Shown piece by piece: positions 1 through 9,366 of a stretch of DNA of 64,000 bases. Where the stretch lies: the NCBI GenBank assembly GCA_029865225.1, contig JAOUHJ010000004.1, positions 52,343-116,342 of the forward strand, given 5' to 3'. The DNA comes from Nitrospira sp. Lineage in GTDB: Bacteria; Nitrospirota; Nitrospiria; Nitrospirales; Nitrospiraceae. A program made the position numbers and the translations under genes. A model generated the notes under the pieces. The model was given only the letters and a program-made list of their open reading frames with translations, did not search any database and was not told the origin of the DNA. Each line of letters opens with the position of its first letter. Within the stretch, counting starts at the first letter, position 1.

Positions 1-3000
1 GCTGCCGCGGCTTTGACCAACAAAGCTGGATCGATCGGCGGTTCGAACAGGGGGAGTTGCCGCACGACCCCTTGGATGTTCATGCAGTGCCTAATCTTGA
101 ATAGGCGGTCTTCAACCGTGTCCCAGTAGGTCAGGAGCTTATCGTTATTGGGAATTCCAAAATAAAATACCTTCAGCGTTGGTAGCGGCTCGGTGCCGGG
201 CGATGAGCGTGTCACACGTACAGGTGTCTCCGTGAAGTTTTCCATTAAGATGTCGACCTGTTTGTTGCCAAACGGATCAAGCCCGCCCCCAGTAGCCAGC
301 TCATTATAGGACTTGTCCGCATGCTCTACATGAGGCACCTTGACTGGCCTACGCCCGAGTAATTCATAAGCCAGTACATAGAGCGTAGTCGCCTCATTGA
401 TTGATTCAATCGTATCGCGCTTGAACAATTGGTCAGCCCAAGCAATCAAATTCTCGATGTACTTCATGACCACCGTCTTTTGATACGCGACGGGGCGATA
501 ACGCGCAATGAGATGAGGTTTGAACGGGTTGTTCTTCCACGCAATCAGTTCGTCTTTGTGCTGATCGATGTTTTTTAATAAGTTATCGATGCGTTGCTGG
601 CGGTAAGCGTCACTGTTCTGTTCGAAGAACGGCCTGGTGATCCAGTAACGCTGAGGCACATTGGGCGATTCTGTATTGGTGGGGTCAAAGATGTAGTGAA
701 ACCAGCGCATAGCTTCGTCGAATCGTTGATTTTCGCTTAACTTGCAAGCAATCATCAGCGGCGCATGAAAGAAGATCTCCCAGTTGTATAGCGCATAGGC
801 TCCATAACGTTCGAAATCCACCCTGTCATTCTTTGCGGTCTTATCTGGTATGCTCATGGCGCCAGGGGAATAGCTGTTAAAATCGAAGGAATTCCCCGGG
901 TAGTAGGTATATGGTGCGATCTGAATTTGACGATTGAGCAAACCGTCAAGACCCGACCGTTTTAACTCGCGTAGAAACAACGCGGTGTATGGATGATAGA
1001 AGGGGAAGAAGTTGTAATTGTAAGTCTGCAGCGTTTGGTTATAGCCAACAATAACCTGCTGCCACTCGGGCTTAATAAAGAAGGATCGCGAGTTATCCTG
1101 GTAAAAGAACGGCACTGGACCCCACGCTGCCGTATCGAAAACGATACTGTGTTGTGATGCCACGATTTCAAACGGCGACTTGGCACCCATAAGAAGGGTG
1201 CGAGTGTGGCTGTTTTCGAGCACATTGGCATTGCTACTGTTCATGTCGTGTGTGTTGTTCACCAACTTTGTATTGCGATAATGCATCCCACCTGGCAGCG
1301 GCAATCGAGGGCCAATCTCATAGCGTCTCGAGACTGGGCCGCCACCTTCCCCGAGCTCCTTGATTGCTCGTCCAGCGTCTCCAAAGTTGTCTCGTACATA
1401 AGAAAGTGATGTGGTTTCGCTAAGAAACTCGTTGACGGTTCCATTGCTATTGAGGACGTGGTATTGCCCTCGCAGGGCTTTCATTTTGACGTCTATAACA
1501 GTCCCGTCAAAGATAAATGATGAGGAATGCCACGGCCTGGCGGTTTCATCGTGCGGGCGATGAGCGGTTACATAGGCACGGGTATTGCGATAGGCATCCC
1601 AGAACTGAGTACTGTTGAATTCCCGAGATTGTGAGATATACACATCCAACCACAAGAGGTTCTCACGGCTTTTGTACCGGGGCTTCAGATTGTAAGAATA
1701 AAGCGGTCGTTGCCAGGGGTGGATCAGCTTTTGATGAGAGACCGTCTTTGGCGCCCATCCATTAGCTCGGTATGCACTCCAACATAGTTGTATCTCTAAC
1801 TGATTTGGAGGCTCTGGCGAGTCACCCGACGTATCCGAGGGTTTGGCTGCTTTAGCTGGCGGTAATTTCTTCACTTTCTGTGGTTTTTCAATAAAACTGA
1901 GCCAGAAAAGGTACAGCCGCCTGTTATAGACAACAGGAATAACCTGGTCGCTTTGTATATCGAGATCAATCTTCTCCCACGCCGTCCAGTCACCGTAATT
2001 CAGATCGAATCGGCGGTAGTAGTAGATGGCTGGCTGAGCTTTGGTGCGACCGACCACGTGCAGTACGTTGATATCTGGAGGTAGATTGTCGCGAGGGTCC
2101 GTGTCGTCCAGTTGATAATAGACGCCAACGATATCCAGGCGCGATACCTCGTGCACTTTTTGCACATAGCGCAGAAACGCAGCCGTCGCGTTTTCGTCCG
2201 TGATGTCCGCCTGGAGGATTTCACCTTCAAGCTCCTTGAAGAATGGCGACTTGTCGTCACGCAGTTGCGGTTCTATCCAGTTTTCAGGATAAAGGAACAC
2301 CTTGCGGTTGGCCTCCCAAATCCGGTAGTTCTTCATCCATTTCCATTGATTCCAACTGTTTTCAGACACGCCATCCTGCTGCTCGGCACGCGATACTTCA
2401 ATGCGAGGTTGTTCCAAGCCGAGCAAACACCGTTGCACAAACATCTGCGTTGAACTTATTGCCTGTTTGATACGTGACGTGAGCTGGCAGGCAGACATTT
2501 CGACATCGATAAGATAGTATTTGAGTAAATCGTTGCTGTCTCGCCAGTAGTTCGGGTTGGGATAGCGCTTCGCCCCCTGCACTATCTCAGGGGGCATCGT
2601 CACCACAGAGTTTGCGACCAGATATCCGATCAATGCGTCTCGCTTTTTCTCGCGTAGTGAGTCTTCCACCGGCGTGACTTTTTCAAGCCATACGGCATGG
2701 TCATATTTTGACTTTGCAGCCTGCCGGACTTCTTGTGACGCGTCTCGTTGAGCATTTGCCGCGTTATTGTCACGATTGGCCCAGGTGCCCAATTTTGCAA
2801 CCGTGACCCCTATGCGTTTGGACAACCGGCGACACTTGTCCACCCGAAGATAGTTTTGAATATTGGCAAAATCTGATGCTGCCCCGCTATGTTGCAGCGA
2901 AAGGACGACAACAAGATCGTCGACTTCTGAGGCTTCCCATTGGGTAAGCTTTGCGATCGCCGTTTTTATTTCAGGCAATGGCGTTGCCGCCACACCTGCC

Positions 3001-6000
3001 AAGTCGAACACATGTCGGAGCGAGATGCTTTCAGGTTCTGGGTAGAGATCTTTGAAATGAACCCATTTGACAAGGTTGAGCCAGGCAGGAAACAGCGACG
3101 CAGCAGGCGCACTCCCTATAGGCAACGTATTCAGTTGGAGCATCTTAAACTTCGCCGCGTTACCAAGCAGCCAGTTAAGGTTCGTTGCGTCGAGTTTAAG
3201 CCGCTGTACCAAGAATGCGGATTTGTGCAGCGTTCGAAACACCGTGTATGCATCAGGGAAATTGGTGGGTGTCACGGGCGTGGCGAACTTCCCAGCGTTA
3301 TCCAGTTTCACCAGTTCCGGGTCCTGCAGCACTTGGGATAAATTTTTGGCGCCAATGGTCGTATGTACCAACAAGAGGTGCGCTTGTTCCGCCGTCACAT
3401 TGAATGTTGTTGCGGCTTGGCTCGCAATCACGCCTGCAGAGTTAGTCCCCTCATCGGCTCGCAGGGCCTGACGCAGTCCCTCGATAGTCTGGGTGATTGC
3501 ATCATCGCGTAGTCCGAGCGGTGAACTGGGATTCATGGTGAGCAAGTAGTGAAGTTCATCGGTGGTGAATGTGAACGATGACATCCAGGTGATGTCATCG
3601 AGAAACTCCAGCGTCGCCGTGGGTGTGGCGAAGATGTTGGCGGTACCCGACAGAGTCTCCAGAATGAGCAGGTCTTTGATGCGTAGTCTCAGGCCTTGAG
3701 CGAGCATTGCATAGCGCCCAATCCGAGAAAGATTGGAAACAGTCAGGTTATCGTTCGATAACTTCGGCTGCAGTAACGTGAACTCTGCTTCGTTCAGTTT
3801 AAATGCCGCAAGGACTGTACTCTTATGGGCTGACAACGACACTCCCGCTGCAATTGGCAGAGTGAAAGCAGCATCGATCGGGTTGGTGATAGCTTGATTC
3901 AAAAAAAGTTTTTCGTAATGAGAAGGGAGCGACTGTTGTGGCCGGTCAGGTTTGACGCGGCCTTCGGTATTGATATCCGCGAAGAGTGCGAGTGTCGGCT
4001 CGGTCGCAAGCCCAAGCCGTTTCTGCAACTGCGCGAACTGCTTTAGTCGCTCCAGGCAGCTCCCATCCAGGGTGCCATTGCCGATCGCGCTGGCTCGAAC
4101 CAGCAGATCGAGTTCCCACATCTCCCACCCGACGTGACGACGCAAGCGCAAGAAGCGATGCATCTTATCGAGTCGATTGACGTTCACATTGACGAGTTTC
4201 TGCCGTTCCGTGTCACACGTGGCGTTTGGTCGTTCGATCACGACATTGTTCGCATCGCCGGGTGGATTGATCCACCGCACAGAGAGGAGATCGAGCAGCT
4301 CGTGATAGGTCAGAAAGCTGCGGCGCAAGAAATCAGCGACACTCAGTTCTGTTGGGATCGCTGCGCCTGTGATACCCCAATAAATCTTCTGCTTCTCTGC
4401 AGTATTGTCTGCCGTTGCGATGATAATCGAAGTCTCGTGAGATGAGATGCCCCAATATTCACCGGCAATACTTGTATCGGTAGGCGTGCGGGGAGTGCCC
4501 GCTCTTCTGACTTGACAAGCATCCATTAGATCCCATCGGTCGACCCCAAGATGGCGAAGAAACAGTCGCGCCTGTTGTTGCCACAAATCAAACGCAATAT
4601 TGAGTGGAAAGTCGGCTGAGCGGAGCTTGTCGTACGCTTCACTGCGGACATGTTCTGGACTTGCTCTTAACTCGGCTGCGGTTCGTGTCGTTTGAAAGTT
4701 AAAGTTGGGTGTCGGATTGGGAGCTGCAATGGCGTTCTCAAGGACTTCGCAGACCAGATCGATATAAGGCATCGGCGTTTCAGTATTCGGGCAATTCAGC
4801 TTGATATTTCCAATGTCCGGTCGACGTTCGAACAGGAGGTCCTTCACCGTTTTGTTGGCCACTTCGGAGCGATGTTGGTCAAGAAAACGCAAGACATCGG
4901 CAAGATATGCTGCGGGGCCGTATACCGACTGGCAGTGCGCACATGCGCAGTAGTCCAGCGAACCGAACAGGATTTCTAAGTTCGGAATACTCCGCAACTC
5001 CGGTGGCAGTTCCGCATCGGTGTACGTGTGGTTAATGATGGCCTTCGGGTCTGCTCGATGCAGGTCAAAGCGATAGTCGGCGATCCGTTGCAAAACCTGA
5101 CCATAGTGATGCTCTGCGAGCCCATACACAGTCCCCGCCGTACGAGAATCGACCTGCTCGTCCTTGGTGAGTGTCGCGAGGAATTTATCCTTGCCCATGG
5201 CAACGATCTGGGCGGAATTGTGGATCTTCTGGTCCAGTAGAACCTTCCCTGCCGAGGCAATCGGCGCGAGGCGATGCACGCGCTGCAGTACGCGCGCCTG
5301 AGTCAAGGTCTCTTCATCAAGAGTAATGTTGTGACGTTTGACATAGGTGTCCAGGTTCCCGGTACGCAGATCGAAGTCAGGATTCTGGTCAAGTAAAGTT
5401 TGCACCGCGTCGGCCTTGGGTAAGGGGTTATTGGGGCCACGAGCGACAGTTGCAACCAGGGCAGTAGCCGGAAACATGAGTTCGCTTTGACTGAGCAGAG
5501 TCCCGGCGTAGGTTTTGACCTTTTCGTCGGGAGTATTGCCATCAGTATTGGGAGGTACTTGTCTGCCGTTGTCATTGATGAGTCCCACCCAGTCAGTGTG
5601 GGTGAGCTTGGCTAAATCCCGCGTAGTGTTGATAGCTCGGACAGTCGGATCTGCCATCTTCTGCTTGAGAGCGACCAGCATCGGCGAAAAGTTCTTCGTC
5701 ACATGACCGACCTCAACCGTGGTCTTAAGATCTTTGATCGCGTCGGCTCCGCCGAAGTCACCGGGACGCGAACTCACATCAGACCAAAACTCCGGCCCAA
5801 AGCTCTTGTGCGCCAAAAAGGCTTGGGCAACAGCCGGAAAATGTGCACTGGTCACCGCTGATGACTCGAGTAAGCCCTTCAAGCTCCCATTGCCTACGAG
5901 AATCGGTTTTTCCAGCGCATATGTCTGCTTGAGTTGAGCGAGAGCGGCCAGGACGGTAATTTTCTTCAATCCAACCGCGATCGGCATGAGGTTTAAGGTA

Positions 6001-7688
6001 ACCGCGTTGTCGAACGCCATTGTCCTGAGATCGTCGTCCATGAAAACGAGGCCGTTAGCCGCCAAGTCCACCAAATTTTCAATAAGCGTCCAATCTTCTG
6101 TGCTATCGATTAACTCACCCGGCAATGTTGAAGGCAGGTTTTGTCCAATATAGGCGTAGCAGGCTTCAGGCCCGATTTGTGGGTGATTCAATCGTGTTGC
6201 AACACGATGCGCCAAGACTAGCCGCATCACATCCTCATCGATCAGGCCAGCCGCTTGCGCCGCTCTGGTAATCTGTCGATCTGCGGCAGTTTCCACCAAG
6301 TCAGCGACCTTTACAGTGCCAATCACTTTAGAAACAGCGGTCGTGCGTTCCTGCCATTCCGAAGTTCCACGATAGGGTTGATCGCCCTTGGTGAAATTGG
6401 TCCAGGCTACTTGTGTAGGATTGAAGAGCAGTTTGCTGCCAATTTCGACATTGGCAGAATCCACTGCCTTGATCTGTAGATTGTAGGGCTGCTTGACTTG
6501 CTTAGTTGTGGTATCGCGAGGGGGATCATAGGGAATGTCGTAGAAGCCGTTCGTGCCGGTCTTGCGCTCCGCAAGCTTCGCCCCTTGGCCGCTGACCAGC
6601 TTCTCCCAAACCTGAACCGTGACACCTGGCATGCCCTGCCACAGCTCGTTCCGTACCGAACCGCGCACGCGATAGGGAAACTGCTCCGCTTGGGCTATAG
6701 GATTGGCACGTTGGATCTCCTGATTCAGGCTTTTCAGAGTATCACCGGCCGCATGCCCAGTGACCGCTAATCCCCGGGCTTTTTGATAGCTCACCACGGC
6801 CTCGCGAGTCGATTTGCCGAACACCTTGCTCTTGAACTCAGCCTCATTAATCTTGTAACCGAGGAATGCGAGCGTGCTTTGCACATTCGCCACATGATCG
6901 CTTTTTGCATTGAGCCGGACGTTCCTCTTTAGCGGCGTGAGCTCAGCAGCAGTCTTGGCTTTTAATAGTCGCACCGGTTCGGGAATGCTGACCGCAATCG
7001 ACGTCAGGCGGTCATACGTGGCGGTATCCACTTGGCCGGTCGCAGGCAAACCATACTTCGTTTGCACAGCCTTGATGGCGGCCTGTGTGCTCGGTCCGAT
7101 CTTCCTGCCTTTGAGTTCTTCTGCATCGACTCGAATGTCCTTCAGCTTTGCGATGTTCAGGGCACGTAGAAGCGTACGGTGAACATGGGCCACTTCCGTC
7201 TTAGCGCCTAACTGTTTCTTGAGTGCTTCCTCGCGAAGTCTATTGACGAGGACTTCTGTGATTTGTCCATTCTGCGGCACCCCCAGACTCGCTTGAACCG
7301 CCTTGATGGCTCGCTCGGTACTTGCCCCAAACTTGCGGCTTTTCATTTCCTGAGGATCCACCTGTTGTCCCACCTGCTGAAGCAAACTCTGCAAACGCTG
7401 GGTGCGCGTTTTACTCTGAATCACGAAGCTATGCGCCAACTCAGCATTCAGCTTTGCGACTGTATCTTGAGTGAGCTTTCCATTGGCGGGTAGCCCAGCT
7501 CTCGATTGGAACGCTTTGACCGCATCGACGGTGGAGGCGCCCATCTCCTTCCGCGCCAGATCGCTGGCCTTGACATCGAGCCTCAACTTCATCAGCACAT
7601 TTTGGAGTTCCCCAACCGGTTTGCCTGTGGTGGGGAATGTTGCCGGATCGCGAAGTTTCAAGGTTGCCGGGAAGATCATCTTGTTCAT
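1..7688 (-). CDS. Tc toxin A subunit (TcA/TcdA-like), C-terminus beyond window
   Basis: Pore-forming and translocation subunit of a Tc (ABC) toxin complex; in known systems the A pentamer binds the target cell and injects the toxic part of the B-C cocoon. The frame is still open at the left edge after about 2562 codons. Order seen: four PG_binding_1-like repeats (about residues 10-85, 95-160, 165-232, 250-320), a transthyretin/carboxypeptidase-regulatory-like beta domain (about 335-395), then the Tc core with CACAHCQSVYGPAAYL near 910, REKKRDALIGYLV near 1680 (ABC-toxin-N type), a neuraminidase-like stretch near 1850-1930, FDEAMRWFHYIFDPT near 2320 and LFEPPIDPALL near 2546. TcdA of Photorhabdus is about 2500 aa, so this one is longer, explained by the N-terminal repeats. 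The ATG at 7688 has GGAGG 8 nt upstream. I found no frame break at the places I checked (near 4967 and 1370). Confidence 0.93.
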   Translation of the reverse strand, partial: MNKMIFPATLKLRDPATFPTTGKPVGELQNVLMKLRLDVKASDLARKEMGASTVDAVKAFQSRAGLPANGKLTQDTVAKLNAELAHSFVIQSKTRTQRLQSLLQQVGQQVDPQEMKSRKFGASTERAIKAVQASLGVPQNGQITEVLVNRLREEALKKQLGAKTEVAHVHRTLLRALNIAKLKDIRVDAEELKGRKIGPSTQAAIKAVQTKYGLPATGQVDTATYDRLTSIAVSIPEPVRLLKAKTAAELTPLKRNVRLNAKSDHVANVQSTLAFLGYKINEAEFKSKVFGKSTREAVVSYQKARGLAVTGHAAGDTLKSLNQEIQRANPIAQAEQFPYRVRGSVRNELWQGMPGVTVQVWEKLVSGQGAKLAERKTGTNGFYDIPYDPPRDTTTKQVKQPYNLQIKAVDSANVEIGSKLLFNPTQVAWTNFTKGDQPYRGTSEWQERTTAVSKVIGTVKVADLVETAADRQITRAAQAAGLIDEDVMRLVLAHRVATRLNHPQIGPEACYAYIGQNLPSTLPGELIDSTEDWTLIENLVDLAANGLVFMDDDLRTMAFDNAVTLNLMPIAVGLKKITVLAALAQLKQTYALEKPILVGNGSLKGLLESSAVTSAHFPAVAQAFLAHKSFGPEFWSDVSSRPGDFGGADAIKDLKTTVEVGHVTKNFSPMLVALKQKMADPTVRAINTTRDLAKLTHTDWVGLINDNGRQVPPNTDGNTPDEKVKTYAGTLLSQSELMFPATALVATVARGPNNPLPKADAVQTLLDQNPDFDLRTGNLDTYVKRHNITLDEETLTQARVLQRVHRLAPIASAGKVLLDQKIHNSAQIVAMGKDKFLATLTKDEQVDSRTAGTVYGLAEHHYGQVLQRIADYRFDLHRADPKAIINHTYTDAELPPELRSIPNLEILFGSLDYCACAHCQSVYGPAAYLADVLRFLDQHRSEVANKTVKDLLFERRPDIGNIKLNCPNTETPMPYIDLVCEVLENAIAAPNPTPNFNFQTTRTAAELRASPEHVRSEAYDKLRSADFPLNIAFDLWQQQARLFLRHLGVDRWDLMDACQVRRAGTPRTPTDTSIAGEYWGISSHETSIIIATADNTAEKQKIYWGITGAAIPTELSVADFLRRSFLTYHELLDLLSVRWINPPGDANNVVIERPNATCDTERQKLVNVNVNRLDKMHRFLRLRRHVGWEMWELDLLVRASAIGNGTLDGSCLERLKQFAQLQKRLGLATEPTLALFADINTEGRVKPDRPQQSLPSHYEKLFLNQAITNPIDAAFTLPIAAGVSLSAHKSTVLAAFKLNEAEFTLLQPKLSNDNLTVSNLSRIGRYAMLAQGLRLRIKDLLILETLSGTANIFATPTATLEFLDDITWMSSFTFTTDELHYLLTMNPSSPLGLRDDAITQTIEGLRQALRADEGTNSAGVIASQAATTFNVTAEQAHLLLVHTTIGAKNLSQVLQDPELVKLDNAGKFATPVTPTNFPDAYTVFRTLHKSAFLVQRLKLDATNLNWLLGNAAKFKMLQLNTLPIGSAPAASLFPAWLNLVKWVHFKDLYPEPESISLRHVFDLAGVAATPLPEIKTAIAKLTQWEASEVDDLVVVLSLQHSGAASDFANIQNYLRVDKCRRLSKRIGVTVAKLGTWANRDNNAANAQRDASQEVRQAAKSKYDHAVWLEKVTPVEDSLREKKRDALIGYLVANSVVTMPPEIVQGAKRYPNPNYWRDSNDLLKYYLIDVEMSACQLTSRIKQAISSTQMFVQRCLLGLEQPRIEVSRAEQQDGVSENSWNQWKWMKNYRIWEANRKVFLYPENWIEPQLRDDKSPFFKELEGEILQADITDENATAAFLRYVQKVHEVSRLDIVGVYYQLDDTDPRDNLPPDINVLHVVGRTKAQPAIYYYRRFDLNYGDWTAWEKIDLDIQSDQVIPVVYNRRLYLFWLSFIEKPQKVKKLPPAKAAKPSDTSGDSPEPPNQLEIQLCWSAYRANGWAPKTVSHQKLIHPWQRPLYSYNLKPRYKSRENLLWLDVYISQSREFNSTQFWDAYRNTRAYVTAHRPHDETARPWHSSSFIFDGTVIDVKMKALRGQYHVLNSNGTVNEFLSETTSLSYVRDNFGDAGRAIKELGEGGGPVSRRYEIGPRLPLPGGMHYRNTKLVNNTHDMNSSNANVLENSHTRTLLMGAKSPFEIVASQHSIVFDTAAWGPVPFFYQDNSRSFFIKPEWQQVIVGYNQTLQTYNYNFFPFYHPYTALFLRELKRSGLDGLLNRQIQIAPYTYYPGNSFDFNSYSPGAMSIPDKTAKNDRVDFERYGAYALYNWEIFFHAPLMIACKLSENQRFDEAMRWFHYIFDPTNTESPNVPQRYWITRPFFEQNSDAYRQQRIDNLLKNIDQHKDELIAWKNNPFKPHLIARYRPVAYQKTVVMKYIENLIAWADQLFKRDTIESINEATTLYVLAYELLGRRPVKVPHVEHADKSYNELATGGGLDPFGNKQVDILMENFTETPVRVTRSSPGTEPLPTLKVFYFGIPNNDKLLTYWDTVEDRLFKIRHCMNIQGVVRQLPLFEPPIDPALLVKAAA

Positions 7689-7960
7689 GAGCGGAACCTC
7701 CTTCGATTTTGGTCTGTACACGACATCGATTGAATATGTTCCTGATGGGTTTCAAGCCTTTGTACACTTGAAAAGCCTTAATGGCTTTCTCGGTCTTTTT
7801 GTCCAAACGTCTATCCATCCATCGTCCGTTTCAAAAACTTGCCATCAACTTTCATGGGTGTCCTCGCTCAAAATCACTGTCGCTTACCAAGGCCAAGCGA
7901 ACGGCATGGTGGCCACATCACCACGTCAAAACCAGATGGGGCGATCCCTCCATGGTTCAC

Positions 7961-9010
7961 CTACTTCTGTACACCATCTGTACCTCGACTTTGCCTCATC
8001 ATATCTGCCAACACATCCACCTTTGAGATCATGAGTTTGTATTCATTGTGGTGGGTTACCGCGATAAACTCGTGCTTCAGGCCAAAAAAAACGTCCATCA
8101 GGCGACTCGATGACCAACTACGATCAAGGTGTTCCTTGATCAAGACCGACTGAAACAAGTCATCCAGACGTCCCAAACTGATAGTTCTGGGCGGCATTTG
8201 TGTTTCGAAATTCTGGCCAAGCTCGGAAGCCAACAGCTGCTCAGTGAGAAATTCATTCGGTAATCCAGTTGAGGCATCAAAGGCCATCCACGGATGGCGT
8301 ATAGCCAGACCCGAAGTCATCCAAGAATAAGCAGGAGGGGTGACCCCTGGTCCAGGAGAAACTCGGTGTATCGGCTCAACCAGGTCCCATTGTCGCCCAG
8401 CCGCTCTGGCTCTTAACAGACTCCGCTGATACTGTTCATGACTTCTCATCAAGCACCGAAGCAATTCATCCGGGTGTGCCCAGCCGTGAAACTGCTGTCG
8501 CTGTCCCGCAATGGTTCCAACAAACACGATCTTTTGTGGCCTTTTAAGTCGTTCTGCGCCCGATAACAACACGAGAAGCCTGGTCTCCCACCAGGCTTGG
8601 CCATCTTCCACATCAATGATGACCACATCGCATGACGTAGCTTTCTTGAGCGCATCCAGAATTTGCGTCGTGCTACTATCCGTAACCGCCTGTCCAGCGA
8701 CGCCAACATTTATCGGAATCGTAATATCTTTCATCGCCGCACGTTCAAGACGGGAAAACTCAATCTCAAATCCTCCGTATTTCAATACACCTCCGCGCTC
8801 GATAAAGAGATCGACAAGCGCGAGCGCCACCGGCAACAAACTAAAGGCAAGAAGGCCGATCAGAATCGTGTTCTCCGACAATGAGACTGGGTGGTCATAC
8901 TTCCAGTGCAAGATGAACATGCCCGCCACAATCACAAGAAACACGATGACGGACACAATGGCACTTGTGCTTGCCCGAAAAGGCCAAAAGCGATGATCGG
9001 ATCTTTTCAT
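7961..9010 (-). CDS. Two-helix membrane protein of unknown function in the Tc toxin operon
   Basis: 349 aa, family not recognised. Two hydrophobic segments lie near the N-terminus (about residues 17-37 and 48-70), followed by a soluble domain of about 270 residues. That domain has a beta-alpha pattern with CDVVIIDVEDGQAWWETRLL and KIVFVGT, which looks like a Rossmann-type or response-regulator-like fold, but I cannot assign a catalytic site. The ATG at 9010 is preferred over an in-frame start 45 codons upstream because GGAGAAAACC directly precedes it and the upstream extension would run back almost to the end of the 105-aa gene's frame. It sits 38 nt after the 105-aa gene and 272 nt before the TcA start, so it is probably co-transcribed with the toxin. 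It could be a membrane immunity protein, an accessory for toxin release, or unrelated cargo. Confidence 0.8.
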   Translation of the reverse strand: MKRSDHRFWPFRASTSAIVSVIVFLVIVAGMFILHWKYDHPVSLSENTILIGLLAFSLLPVALALVDLFIERGGVLKYGGFEIEFSRLERAAMKDITIPINVGVAGQAVTDSSTTQILDALKKATSCDVVIIDVEDGQAWWETRLLVLLSGAERLKRPQKIVFVGTIAGQRQQFHGWAHPDELLRCLMRSHEQYQRSLLRARAAGRQWDLVEPIHRVSPGPGVTPPAYSWMTSGLAIRHPWMAFDASTGLPNEFLTEQLLASELGQNFETQMPPRTISLGRLDDLFQSVLIKEHLDRSWSSSRLMDVFFGLKHEFIAVTHHNEYKLMISKVDVLADMMRQSRGTDGVQK

Positions 9011-9048
9011 GGTTTTCTCCGGTTCTGTCGCGCCACTGGCCCTCGCGC

Positions 9049-9366
9049 TCATCCGTGAGCGCGAGGCGGTGAGCAGAGCGTGGTGCATCGGACCAGATCT
9101 TGAAAGTTGGTCATCAACATGGTCTTCTCGACCAATGGTTGCCACTGTTGAGAAGACTCATTCTGCTGATGTTTGTTCAACGCTGCCTTGTTGGTACTTG
9201 GGATCACACACATAAAAGTATTCTTCTCCAAACCGGAGCGTTCCAAGTTTGTTCTCGTGCTAGCGACTTTGCCGAGGGCGTCGATTAGGTCGGTCAAGAG
9301 TTCGAGTTCCATAGTGGTTTTAACCGCGCGCGTTAGCGGAGTGACGAATCCTCTGGCCTTTCGCAT
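9049..9366 (-). CDS. Small protein coupled to the TcBC toxin gene; candidate immunity protein
   Basis: 105 aa, no family recognised. The start codon overlaps the stop of the TcB-TcC fusion gene by one base (TGATG at 9364-9368), the usual arrangement for translational coupling. The product is soluble and hydrophilic, with a central amphipathic helix (MELELLTDLIDALGKV) and no membrane segment or signal peptide. An internal ATG at 9312 (MELELL) is an alternative start without a visible ribosome binding site. Small genes directly after polymorphic Rhs-type toxins are often immunity genes, so that role is inferred from position alone. Classical insecticidal Tc loci usually lack a dedicated immunity gene, so its presence would suggest that the toxic tip can also harm the producer or its kin. 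Confidence 0.7.
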   Translation of the reverse strand: MRKARGFVTPLTRAVKTTMELELLTDLIDALGKVASTRTNLERSGLEKNTFMCVIPSTNKAALNKHQQNESSQQWQPLVEKTMLMTNFQDLVRCTTLCSPPRAHG

